Below are positions 8,940 through 17,348 of a DNA stretch of 64,000 bases, one piece after another. The translations under genes and the position numbers were made by a program. The notes below the pieces were generated by a model. It had not been told where the DNA came from. It worked only from the letters and a program-made list of their open reading frames with translations, and searched no databases. The stretch comes from JAAYYM01 sp964483395 (GTDB lineage Bacteria > Bacillota > Clostridia > Lachnospirales > Lachnospiraceae), in assembly GCA_964483395.1 (NCBI GenBank), contig CAZABT010000001.1, positions 1 through 64,000 on the forward strand, given 5' to 3'. Numbering within the stretch: the stretch's first letter is position 1; the number at the start of each line of letters is the position of its first letter.

Positions 8940-10379
8940 ATGGGAAGATATAAATATTTAGTGAATAACATTGCACTTTTTTCTGTCAGTAATTTTGTTT
9001 CCAAGATACTGGTCTTTTTACTCGTACCGTTTTATACAAGCGTATTGACCACCGAAGAGTACGGAATTGCAGATATTATGCAGGTAACCCTGCTGCTGCT
9101 TGTTCCTGCGCTGACGATGAATATGGGCGAGGCTGCACTGCGCTTCGGAATTGAGAAGGAAGAAAAAAGAGCAGATATATTACGGGTTGGACTGAAATAT
9201 TCCGGAGCTGCCATGCTGTTTGTGGCTGCTGCTGCGGGGATTTCAGCCTTTTTTGTGCCTGTGGGGATTCGGATTTATTTGCTGTTTTTTGTAATTTTGT
9301 TTGCTGCCAATGCCCTGTATGAATATCTGATCCTGTTTTTTCAAGGCTCTGAGCTGGTTCCAATCGTTGTGACAGGCTCCATTACCTGTACGATTGTCAT
9401 GATAGGCAGCAATCTGTTTCTGCTGTTGGTTTTAAAAATTGGATTGAACGGATACCTGCTGGCACAGATTCTGTCCTATCTTGCGGCTTCGTTAGTGATG
9501 TTCCTGCTGGCCGGAGGGAAGGGGATTCTCCGTTCCTGCCGGAAGGACACAGCGCTGGAGCAGGAAATGCTGAACTATGGCAAGCCGATGATTCTCTATT
9601 CAACAGGAAGCTGGATCAATAATGCCAGTGACCGTTATATAGTGGCCGCAATCTGTGGGACGGCAGTCAACGGCATCTATGGAGCGGCCTATAAGATTCC
9701 GGCGATGCTTACGGTTTTTCAACGCATTTTTGCACAGGCGTGGCAGATGTCAGCAACGAAAAATTATCAGGAAGAAGATTCCTCAGAGTTCTTTTCGACC
9801 ATGTATCAGGTATATAATGCATTTATGGTATTGGGCTGTTCCTTCCTGATTGTCATTGTCAAGCTGCTGGCCCAATTTCTTTTCCGCAAGGACTTTTATG
9901 CGGCGTGGGAGTTTGTTCCTCCATTATTGATCTCCATTATTTTTGGTGCTTTGACAGGATTTCTGGGTTCGATCTGTCTGGCACATAAGGATTCAAAAAG
10001 CATGGGAATCGCTACGGGAATTGGGGCACTGCTGAACATTGTACTGAATCTTCTGAGCATTCCTTATATGGGGGCTATGGGAGCGGCTGTTGCGACTGCA
10101 ATATCTTATTATACAATGTATTTGATGGCATTTTTGATTGTCAGGAAGCATGTGAAGCTGCAAATTCGGCTGGCAAAGGATTATCTGGCCTATGGTATCG
10201 TGACGCTGCAGGCTGTGTGTGTCATCCGTGAAATTCCTTATGTATATTTCGTGAATGGCTTGCTATTTGTACTTCTGGTGCTATTATATTTAAGGGAATT
10301 ACGTCAAATCACTGATAAGCTGAGGCGTAAGTATCTGCATAAAAATAGAGGTGCTGACTTGAGCGGAGAGGAAGAATAG
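8940..10379 (+). CDS. Wzx-like polysaccharide flippase
   Basis: A 479-residue protein with about fourteen membrane helices and the typical flippase N-terminus, NIALFSVSNFVSKILVFLLVPFYTSVLTTEEYG. The final part of that (YTSVLTTEEYG) is a hallmark of the MATE/PST superfamily. It would move the undecaprenyl-diphosphate-linked repeat unit across the membrane. It lies between two polymerase-like genes, 12 bases after one and 3 bases before the other. The C-terminal 30 residues are strongly charged and cytoplasmic. Other Wzx-type proteins are at 29220 and 40378. Confidence 0.87.
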   Translation: MGRYKYLVNNIALFSVSNFVSKILVFLLVPFYTSVLTTEEYGIADIMQVTLLLLVPALTMNMGEAALRFGIEKEEKRADILRVGLKYSGAAMLFVAAAAGISAFFVPVGIRIYLLFFVILFAANALYEYLILFFQGSELVPIVVTGSITCTIVMIGSNLFLLLVLKIGLNGYLLAQILSYLAASLVMFLLAGGKGILRSCRKDTALEQEMLNYGKPMILYSTGSWINNASDRYIVAAICGTAVNGIYGAAYKIPAMLTVFQRIFAQAWQMSATKNYQEEDSSEFFSTMYQVYNAFMVLGCSFLIVIVKLLAQFLFRKDFYAAWEFVPPLLISIIFGALTGFLGSICLAHKDSKSMGIATGIGALLNIVLNLLSIPYMGAMGAAVATAISYYTMYLMAFLIVRKHVKLQIRLAKDYLAYGIVTLQAVCVIREIPYVYFVNGLLFVLLVLLYLRELRQITDKLRRKYLHKNRGADLSGEEE

Positions 10380-10382
10380 ATC

Positions 10383-11663
10383 ATGAATCAGGAAAAACGT
10401 GAACGGATTGGAACCATCAGTGTGTTGACGGCATTATTCATTATCATAGCAGGGTCTTGGTTTTATAAGCCGCTGCAGGAAGTGACGGCGGTGTACGGAA
10501 CCTTGATTACAGGGGTGGCGCTTGGAATTGCTTTTTTATGCTATGTGGATCTGAAGCAGATCTTTCGGGAGCCTGCTTTTTATCTGATGCTGTTTGCAGA
10601 TGTCCTGACACTGGTCAATCTGTTTGTGGTGGATTCCAGAAAAGGAGCACTCCTTACGGTAGTTGATCTGCTGCTGGTATTGTATCTGGCCGGACGGCTC
10701 ATTGTATCAAAACGTCAGGTGTGGCTCATTGGTACAGTGGAACTGGCATTTTTCTTTTATTGGACCTTAACGCCCAAGGGGTATTATCAGGGCTTTAACA
10801 TTAATTATGGCGGTCTGGTGCTTTTGACAGGTCTGCTGTTTGGAATGCTTTTACTGGAGATGTGCAGGCAGGAAGAACGCTACAGCTATTTATGGATTGG
10901 ACAGCTTGTGCTGCTGCTTGCAGGCTGTCGGGTGACCTATGTGGCATATCGGGACTTTGTTCTTTTGTATGCTGTCTATGCAGCTCTGACTGTATTTTTA
11001 CTGCTGAAACGCAAGGAACAGCGTAAATATTTTTGGGTCGTACAGGTGACCCTGATGCTTCTTGGCTTTGAGATCATTTCTTACTATTTGTCGCGCTGTG
11101 CAATGATTGGTGCGTTTGTGTTCACCATACTGATGTTGATTCCGCGAAAATTTTGGAAGCATGCGGTCGGTAAGGTGTTCTACTGGATTATGACTCTCGG
11201 GCTGACAGTCGGAACAGTGTTTTTTTCTTTACTGCTGGTCTGGCTCGGCGGGATGCGGGATACGCTGAATGTCAAGATTTTATATAAGGATATTTTCTCA
11301 GGCAGGGAAGAGGTATGGGGAGAGATCTGGGGAGAGTATCTGCGTCATCCGATCACTGGCATAGGTTCCTCTTATAAGCTGCATGTTGTGAATTTGGAGG
11401 GCACTTTTGAAGTGCATAACGGACTTTTGGATATCTTATTTGTACATGGACCCATTGTGTTCATTGTGGTGCTGTGCTTCCTGATACCACTTCTGCTTCG
11501 CCAGAGAGAGCAAATAGCGGCTGATGCCGTTTCAAGGTGTGCGATGGCTGGTGTGTTTGCAATGCTTGCAACCTCTTTTTTTGAAAATTATTTTATTGTA
11601 CCGCCTTTTTTGCTCTTGTTTATGCTGTTCTTTGCTGTGATTGGCATGTGCAGGAAACCTTGA
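10383..11663 (+). CDS. Wzy-like O-antigen polymerase/ligase family membrane protein
   Basis: A 426-residue membrane protein with eleven or twelve predicted helices, paralogous to the one at 7734. The external loop near residue 320 has ITGIGSSYKLH, then EVHNGLLDILFVHG, matching the conserved Gly-Ser and His-Asn residues of the O-antigen polymerase/ligase family. The residues YLSRCAMIGAF near residue 238 resemble the ARG(A) motif seen in the paralogue. The gene starts 3 bases after the flippase stop. Its stop codon overlaps a good promoter sequence at 11660-11688, so it is probably the last gene of module A. Confidence 0.8.
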   Translation: MNQEKRERIGTISVLTALFIIIAGSWFYKPLQEVTAVYGTLITGVALGIAFLCYVDLKQIFREPAFYLMLFADVLTLVNLFVVDSRKGALLTVVDLLLVLYLAGRLIVSKRQVWLIGTVELAFFFYWTLTPKGYYQGFNINYGGLVLLTGLLFGMLLLEMCRQEERYSYLWIGQLVLLLAGCRVTYVAYRDFVLLYAVYAALTVFLLLKRKEQRKYFWVVQVTLMLLGFEIISYYLSRCAMIGAFVFTILMLIPRKFWKHAVGKVFYWIMTLGLTVGTVFFSLLLVWLGGMRDTLNVKILYKDIFSGREEVWGEIWGEYLRHPITGIGSSYKLHVVNLEGTFEVHNGLLDILFVHGPIVFIVVLCFLIPLLLRQREQIAADAVSRCAMAGVFAMLATSFFENYFIVPPFLLLFMLFFAVIGMCRKP

Positions 11664-11688
11664 ATTAGCGGTCGTAATTTGATATAAT
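11660..11688 (+). promoter_or_regulatory. Candidate internal sigma-A promoter for module B
   Basis: TTGAAT at 11660-11665 and a perfect TATAAT at 11683-11688 are separated by exactly 17 bases. The -35 box overlaps the stop codon of the preceding polymerase gene. Transcription starting near 11695 would give a leader of about 20 bases before the ATG at 11716. If active, it would let module B be expressed apart from module A. Confidence 0.55.
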
Positions 11689-11715
11689 GATTTGATACGC
11701 GTGAAGGGAAAAACA

Positions 11716-13617
11716 ATGTCTAAATTGAAAATACAGAACAGGCAATTATTTGCAAGACGTTTGGGATTGATTGTATATGATATATTTGCGGTGATGGCGG
11801 CAACCTATCTGGGCTTGATTGCACGCTTTGATTTCAGTTATGCCAAAATATCGGATCGGGCGTTTATTGAAACAGCATGGGATTATCTCCCGTACAGCAT
11901 CGGTATTACGCTGCTGATTTTTTGGGTGATGCATTTGTATCAGAGTCTGTGGGAATATGCCGGAGCTACGGAAATGACCAATATGGCGCTGGCATGCATC
12001 ATGTCTGCTGTATCGCAGATGATCATGGTGACAGTCATACTGAAATGGAACTATCCGCGTTCCTGTTATGTGTTTTTTGGTGGGGCACTGCTGTGTCTGA
12101 TCATCGTCAGCAGATTCTTTTATCGGATATTCCGTACCTTTGTTGAGAAGAGAACAGATAAGGCCAAGAATGTCAACGTTATGGTCATCGGTGCAGGTGA
12201 TGCGGGCAATTCTCTGATCCGTGAGATGAATTCAAGCAAGTTCATTCAGAAAAGTGCACTCTGTGTCATTGATGATGATAAATCTAAAATCGGCAATTAC
12301 ATTCATGGTGTCAAGGTCGTGGGTGACAGGAATGAAATCCTGGAATATGCGGCCAAATATGACATTGATGAAATTATCATAGCAATGCCGGCTGCTCCGC
12401 GTATGGTCATCAAGGAAATCCTTGAGATATGCAAGCAGACGAAATGTGAACTGAAGACACTGCCCGGTATCTATCAGCTTGTCAATGGCGAGGTCAATGT
12501 CAGTCAGCTGCGTAAGGTAGATGTCATTGACTTGCTTGGAAGAGATCCGATCGCAGTCGATCTGGAGTCCATTATGGGTTACGTGCGTGGCAAGGTGGTT
12601 CTTGTTACGGGAGGAGGCGGCTCGATCGGAAGCGAATTGTGCCGTCAGATTGCAGAGTCACAGCCGAAGCAGCTGATTATATTCGATATATATGAGAACA
12701 GTGCCTATGACATCCAACAGGAGTTGATTAAGAAATATCCTGAACTGAACCTGCTTGTACTGATCGGTTCTGTCAGAAATACCAATCGTGTGAATGCAAT
12801 CTTTGAGAAGTACAGACCGGATATCGTATATCATGCAGCGGCGCATAAGCATGTTCCGCTGATGGAGGAAAGTCCGAACGAGGCAATCAAAAACAATGTT
12901 CTTGGCACCTGGAAGACGGCAGATGCAGCCCTTCATTATGGAACGAAGAAATTTGTTATGATCTCCACGGACAAGGCTGTGAATCCGACCAATATCATGG
13001 GTGCCAGCAAGCGTATTTGTGAAATGATTGTACAGGCTTATAATAACCGCGGGGCAACGGAGTTCGTGGCGGTACGCTTTGGTAATGTTCTTGGCAGCAA
13101 CGGCAGTGTCATTCCTCTATTTAAGAAGCAGATTGCATCAGGCGGACCGGTTACGGTGACGCATCCTGATATCATCAGATATTTCATGACCATACCGGAG
13201 GCAGTTTCTCTTGTGTTACAGGCAGGAGCCTATGCCAGAGGCGGAGAAATCTTCGTGCTGGATATGGGAGAACCGGTAAAGATTTTGGATTTGGCGATGA
13301 ACCTGATCCGGTTATCCGGTTATGTGCCGGGTGAGGACATACAAATACAGTTTACAGGACTCAGACCCGGAGAGAAGCTGTACGAGGAGCTTTTGATGAA
13401 GGAAGAAGGCATGCAGGAAACAGCCAATAAGCTGATTCATATCGGCAAGCCGATTGACTTTGACGAAGAAGAGTTTTTTGAGCAATTAGAGGATTTGAAA
13501 AGTGATTCCAAGATAGAAGCAGAAAATGAAGAAATCAGAGGCTGGGTGCAGAAGATCGTTCCAACCTATCAAAGAAGAAAAACAGAAAAGAAAGCTGGCG
13601 ATCAAGATGGAGAATAA
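11716..13617 (+). CDS. PglF/CapD-type membrane UDP-sugar 4,6-dehydratase
   Basis: A 633-residue protein of the PglF/WbpM/CapD family. These convert UDP-GlcNAc to the UDP-4-keto-6-deoxy sugar. Four helices fill about residues 10-135. A Rossmann-like domain follows with VIGAGDAGNS near residue 157. The catalytic short-chain dehydrogenase domain begins near residue 293 with VTGGGGSIGSE. It carries STDKAVNP and MGASK, the form of the active site used by this family, where Met replaces the usual catalytic Tyr. ATG 11716 is chosen because AAGGGA lies about 7 bases upstream; an upstream TTG at 11692 would fall near the predicted transcript start. It feeds the aminotransferase that overlaps its 3' end. 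Confidence 0.9.
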   Translation: MSKLKIQNRQLFARRLGLIVYDIFAVMAATYLGLIARFDFSYAKISDRAFIETAWDYLPYSIGITLLIFWVMHLYQSLWEYAGATEMTNMALACIMSAVSQMIMVTVILKWNYPRSCYVFFGGALLCLIIVSRFFYRIFRTFVEKRTDKAKNVNVMVIGAGDAGNSLIREMNSSKFIQKSALCVIDDDKSKIGNYIHGVKVVGDRNEILEYAAKYDIDEIIIAMPAAPRMVIKEILEICKQTKCELKTLPGIYQLVNGEVNVSQLRKVDVIDLLGRDPIAVDLESIMGYVRGKVVLVTGGGGSIGSELCRQIAESQPKQLIIFDIYENSAYDIQQELIKKYPELNLLVLIGSVRNTNRVNAIFEKYRPDIVYHAAAHKHVPLMEESPNEAIKNNVLGTWKTADAALHYGTKKFVMISTDKAVNPTNIMGASKRICEMIVQAYNNRGATEFVAVRFGNVLGSNGSVIPLFKKQIASGGPVTVTHPDIIRYFMTIPEAVSLVLQAGAYARGGEIFVLDMGEPVKILDLAMNLIRLSGYVPGEDIQIQFTGLRPGEKLYEELLMKEEGMQETANKLIHIGKPIDFDEEEFFEQLEDLKSDSKIEAENEEIRGWVQKIVPTYQRRKTEKKAGDQDGE

Positions 13618-14737
13618 GAGAATATTTTTATCAAGCCCTACAATGCATGCGGAGGAAATGGAATATATTCAACTGGCCTTTGATACGAACTGGGTGGCTC
13701 CGCTCGGAGCAAATGTAACGGGACTTGAGGAAGACATGACGGCATATACGGGGATTGGACATGCAACGGCTCTGAGTGCAGGAACAGCCGCTATCCATAT
13801 GGCATTCAAGGTGCTTGGTATCGGAGCCGGCGATATTGTATTCTGTTCCTCTCTGACCTTTTCAGCAACGGCGAATCCGATTACCTATGTAGGCGCGGTT
13901 CCGGTCTTTATCGATAGTGAGAAAGAGACTTGGAATATGGATCCCAGAGCGCTGGAAAGAGCATTTGAAAAATATCCGGCTGCGAAGGCAGTCATTTCTG
14001 CAAACCTGTACGGAACTCCGGCGAAGTTGGATGAACTGTCAGCAATATGTAAAAAGCATGGGGTACCGTTTATTGAGGATGCGGCAGAATCTCTGGGCGC
14101 GACCTATCAGGGAAAGCAGACAGGCAGTTATGGTGAAATCGGAATTTTCTCCTTTAATGGAAATAAAATCATCACAACCTCCGGTGGAGGTATGCTGGTA
14201 TCGGACAATGAAGCCTATACCAAGAAAACCTTGTTTCTATCAACACAGGCGAGAGAGCCGGCAAAGCATTATGAGCACAAGGAAATCGGATATAATTACA
14301 GGATGTCCAATATTGTGGCAGGAATCGGACGCGGACAGATGAAGCATCTGGATGAGCACGTGGCATTAAAGCGGGCTATTTATATGCAGTATCGGGAACG
14401 CTTTGCGGACATTCCGGAAATCACGATGAATCCTTATCTTGAGGATAGTGAACCGAATTTTTGGCTGTCCTGCTGTACGATTGCCGAAAATTCCAAGGTG
14501 ACGCCGGCGCAGATCGGAGAAGCGCTTGAAAAAGAAAATATTGAGACGCGGCCAATCTGGAAACCGATGCATCTGCAGCCTGTATTTTCACAGAATGACT
14601 TCATACAGGTAAAGGATGGCATGAGCGTAGGCGAGGAGATTTTCAACAGAGGAATCTGCCTGCCGTCGGATATCAAGAACACACAGGAAGATATGGATCA
14701 GATTATTACGATCATCAGAGGATTATTTGGAAAATGA
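13607..14737 (+). CDS. PglE/DegT-type UDP-4-keto sugar aminotransferase
   Basis: A 376-residue PLP-dependent aminotransferase of the DegT/DnrJ/EryC1 family. Lys187, in SFNGNKIITTSGGGM, should form the Schiff base with PLP, and EDAAESLGA near residue 155 contains the Asp that contacts the pyridine ring. By context it aminates C4 of the keto sugar made by the PglF-like enzyme, giving a UDP-4-amino-4,6-dideoxy-HexNAc. Whether the amine is equatorial (bacillosamine type) or axial (AATGal type) cannot be judged by eye. ATG 13607 gives the usual N-terminus (MENKRIFLSSP) and overlaps the upstream gene by 11 bases. No acetyltransferase gene for the 4-amine follows. Confidence 0.9.
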   Translation: MENKRIFLSSPTMHAEEMEYIQLAFDTNWVAPLGANVTGLEEDMTAYTGIGHATALSAGTAAIHMAFKVLGIGAGDIVFCSSLTFSATANPITYVGAVPVFIDSEKETWNMDPRALERAFEKYPAAKAVISANLYGTPAKLDELSAICKKHGVPFIEDAAESLGATYQGKQTGSYGEIGIFSFNGNKIITTSGGGMLVSDNEAYTKKTLFLSTQAREPAKHYEHKEIGYNYRMSNIVAGIGRGQMKHLDEHVALKRAIYMQYRERFADIPEITMNPYLEDSEPNFWLSCCTIAENSKVTPAQIGEALEKENIETRPIWKPMHLQPVFSQNDFIQVKDGMSVGEEIFNRGICLPSDIKNTQEDMDQIITIIRGLFGK

Positions 14738-15378
14738 TATATCAAAACTACGTGAAGCGCCTATTTGACATTATTATATCGGGAATCTTCATTATATTGC
14801 TGTCGCCGGTCTATCTGGTGCTTGCAATTTTGGTGCGCGTAAAGCTTGGAAGCCCAGTCTTGTTCAGGCAGCGGCGTCCCGGCAAAGATGAAAGGATATT
14901 TGATATGTATAAGTTCCGTTCCATGACGGATGAAAAGGACGCAGACGGAGAATTTTTACCGGATGAAAAACGCCTGAATTCCTTTGGGAAGAAGCTGCGC
15001 TCCACGAGTCTTGATGAATTGCCGGAGCTGTTCAATATCTTTCGGGGGGATATGAGCATTGTTGGTCCGAGACCACTGCTCATCAAATATCTGCCCTATT
15101 ACACAAAGGAAGAAAAGAAGCGGCATAATGTCAGACCGGGCCTTACGGGATTGGCGCAGATCAACGGCCGCAATGCTCTGGGCTGGGAAGATCGTTTTCG
15201 TTATGACCTTGAGTATATAGAGCACTGTACATTTTTAACAGATATCAGAATCTTGTGGACAACGGTATTCAAGGTGTTGAAGCGGTCAGGAACATTATCC
15301 GGTTCGGCACAGACAGTAGAAGATTTTGATGTATACCGACAGAGAACAGGCCACTATGATGAATCTGCGGAGGTGTAG
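14734..15378 (+). CDS. Short PglC/WcfS-type phosphoglycosyl transferase (priming enzyme)
   Basis: A 214-residue monotopic phosphoglycosyl transferase. It would move the amino- or diamino-sugar phosphate from UDP onto undecaprenyl phosphate. The order of features is: re-entrant helix YVKRLFDIIISGIFIILLSP, RQRRPGKDERIFDMYKFRSM, the catalytic Asp-Glu pair in SLDELPELF, SIVGPRPLL, and RPGLTGLAQINGRNA. It lacks the N-terminal membrane domain found in the other two priming enzymes (3841 and 33636). The junction with the aminotransferase is ATGA, so these enzymes are almost certainly made together. PglF-, PglE- and PglC-like genes in a row resemble the start of bacillosamine or AATGal glycan pathways. 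Confidence 0.9.
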   Translation: MIYQNYVKRLFDIIISGIFIILLSPVYLVLAILVRVKLGSPVLFRQRRPGKDERIFDMYKFRSMTDEKDADGEFLPDEKRLNSFGKKLRSTSLDELPELFNIFRGDMSIVGPRPLLIKYLPYYTKEEKKRHNVRPGLTGLAQINGRNALGWEDRFRYDLEYIEHCTFLTDIRILWTTVFKVLKRSGTLSGSAQTVEDFDVYRQRTGHYDESAEV

Positions 15379-15379
15379 C

Positions 15380-16339
15380 ATGAATTTCATACCGGTATTA
15401 TCCAATCGACAGCAGGCGACCCCAATCCATGAACTTCATGATATGGTTCAGGGAAATCATTTCTATATGAAACGTGAAGACCTCATTCCTTTCAGCTTTG
15501 GAGGAAATAAAGCAAGAAAGGCCAGATTATTTTATGCAGATATGCTTCAGGTGAAGCCGGATATTGTCGTTACATACGGTTCCGGAAGCTCCAATCATTG
15601 CCGTATCATTGCAAATATGGCTTCGGCGATGGGAATTGCATGTCATATTATTTCTCCGAAAGAACATTATGAGGAGACAATGAATTCCAGAATGACAGGG
15701 ATTTTTGGCGCTGTCATTGAAACCTGTCCGGTAGAACAGGTCAGCAAAACGATAGACGATTGCCTGGAGCGTCTTAGAGGAGAAGGAAGAAGACCTTACT
15801 TCATCCAAGGCGGTGGTCACGGAAATCTTGGAACGGCTGCATATGTGGAAGCATATGAGGAAATCCTGAATTACGAACAGGAAACAGGAACAGCGTTTGA
15901 CTATATCTTTTTTGCATCGGGTACGGGAACAACTCAGGCTGGATTGGTCTGCGGGCAGCTGCTTGCACGTAGAGATGACCGGCAGAAGATTGTCGGCATC
16001 AGCATTGCCAGAACGCAGGAACGCGGCTATGCTGTAATCCATGACAGTATCCGGGATTATTTTGAACAGCAGGAGTCTAAGCTGCCGATTGATTTTGAGG
16101 ACAGGCTGATCTTTACCGATGCATACAGAAAAGACGGATATGGGCAGTACGATGAGGAAATCAAGGCTGTGATCGGGCAGGTGCTGCGGCAGGAGGGAAT
16201 TCCGATGGATACCACTTATGTAGGTAAGGCTTTCTGCGGTATGAAGTCTTATATACGGGATCAGGGCATTCAGGACAGCAATATCCTTTTTATCCATACG
16301 GGCGGTACACCATTGTTTTTTGACAGGATGCAGCAGTAA
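15380..16339 (+). CDS. PLP-dependent ACC deaminase/D-cysteine desulfhydrase-family enzyme
   Basis: A 319-residue fold-type II PLP enzyme (PF00291-like). KREDLIPFSFGGNKARK holds the Schiff-base lysine, Lys44, and the glycine-rich SGTGTTQAG near residue 178 should bind the PLP phosphate. The family includes 1-aminocyclopropane-1-carboxylate deaminase and D-cysteine desulfhydrase, which act on small amino acids. Here it lies between a priming transferase and an ATP-grasp ligase in a glycan operon, so it more likely supplies or alters an amino acid used to decorate a sugar (inference). ATG 15380 has GGAGGTG at 15369-15375 and gives the normal N-terminus. The true substrate is unknown. Confidence 0.85.
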   Translation: MNFIPVLSNRQQATPIHELHDMVQGNHFYMKREDLIPFSFGGNKARKARLFYADMLQVKPDIVVTYGSGSSNHCRIIANMASAMGIACHIISPKEHYEETMNSRMTGIFGAVIETCPVEQVSKTIDDCLERLRGEGRRPYFIQGGGHGNLGTAAYVEAYEEILNYEQETGTAFDYIFFASGTGTTQAGLVCGQLLARRDDRQKIVGISIARTQERGYAVIHDSIRDYFEQQESKLPIDFEDRLIFTDAYRKDGYGQYDEEIKAVIGQVLRQEGIPMDTTYVGKAFCGMKSYIRDQGIQDSNILFIHTGGTPLFFDRMQQ

Positions 16340-16364
16340 AAATTGAAGAGGAAGACAGATTGAC

Positions 16365-17321
16365 ATGAATATATTGATTTTAAGTGCAGGAACCAGAAAT
16401 AAGGTAGTACAGTATTTCAAAAAAGAAGTCGGCACTTCCGGAAGGATCATTGCTACAGACTGCAGCAGTCTGGCGCCGGCGATCTATGATGCGGATGCAT
16501 ATTACATTGTTCCGAGGATTACAGAGCCGGGTTATTTGGATGTGATTTTGGAGATTTGCCGGAAGGAGCATATCGATGGAGCCTTTTCGCTGATTGATCC
16601 GGAGCTGTCTTTAATGGCAGAGCACAGAGATGCATTTCTGGCAGTGGGATGTACTCCGATCATCTCTCCTTATGATGCGGTAGAAACCTGCTTTGACAAA
16701 TACAGAATGTATCAAAAGCTGTTGGAATATGGAATTCCCACAGGAAAATGCTATATAGATCAGGATAGCTTTGCAGAAGCAGTCAAGGCAGGAGAGATTT
16801 CTTTTCCTGTATTCGTGAAACCGGTTAAGGGCAGTGCGAGCATTCATATCAATCATGTGCAGGGACAAAAGGAAATAGATGTTCTGTTTGCACTTTATGA
16901 TGATTTGATGGTGCAGGAGTATATGAATGGTACAGAGTACGGCGCAGATGTTTATATTGACTTGATATCGGGCAAAACAAAGGCCATTTTTGTGAAAGAG
17001 AAAATTGCGATGCGTGCAGGCGAAACAGATAAGTCTGTTTCTGTCAAGGACGAGGAATTATTTGCTTTGATTTCGGACTTTGTCGAACGGCTGGGACTGC
17101 GCGGAATCGTTGACATTGATATTTTCAAAATTGACGGAGTTTACTATATTTCTGAGGTCAACCCCAGATTCGGCGGTGGATATCCGCATGCATATGAATG
17201 TGGCATGAATGTGCCGAAGCTGATCATAAAGAATCTGAGCGGTCAGGAAAACGAAGCAGAAATCGGACAATATGAGCTTGGCAAATACATGATGAAATAT
17301 AATGAAATTATGATACGTTAG
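16365..17321 (+). CDS. ATP-grasp ligase of unknown specificity
   Basis: A 318-residue ATP-grasp enzyme related to the carbamoyl-phosphate synthase and biotin carboxylase group. It has an N-terminal pre-ATP-grasp Rossmann-like region (MNILILSAGTR). Then come the ATP-binding lysines in FPVFVKPVKGSAS near residue 150, VQEYMNGTEYGADV near residue 184, and the metal site EVNPRFGGGYPHAYECG near residue 262. Such enzymes couple a carboxylate, through an acyl phosphate, to an amine. Following the PLP enzyme and a pathway that makes a free amino sugar, it may join an amino acid to that sugar or polymer. That is a hypothesis; the sequence shows only the fold and motifs. Confidence 0.85.
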   Translation: MNILILSAGTRNKVVQYFKKEVGTSGRIIATDCSSLAPAIYDADAYYIVPRITEPGYLDVILEICRKEHIDGAFSLIDPELSLMAEHRDAFLAVGCTPIISPYDAVETCFDKYRMYQKLLEYGIPTGKCYIDQDSFAEAVKAGEISFPVFVKPVKGSASIHINHVQGQKEIDVLFALYDDLMVQEYMNGTEYGADVYIDLISGKTKAIFVKEKIAMRAGETDKSVSVKDEELFALISDFVERLGLRGIVDIDIFKIDGVYYISEVNPRFGGGYPHAYECGMNVPKLIIKNLSGQENEAEIGQYELGKYMMKYNEIMIR

Positions 17322-17348
17322 AAATTCTGCCGTGAAGGGAAGAATGGA

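Noticed and set aside
13526..13606. Upstream extension of the PglE-like aminotransferase from ATG 13526
   Set aside because: It lies inside the dehydratase gene, adds 27 basic residues not seen in the family, and ATG 13607 gives the normal start.
15527..16450. Open minus-strand frame of 307 codons
   Set aside because: It is antisense to the PLP enzyme and ATP-grasp genes, has no recognisable domain, and its composition is that of a shadow frame.
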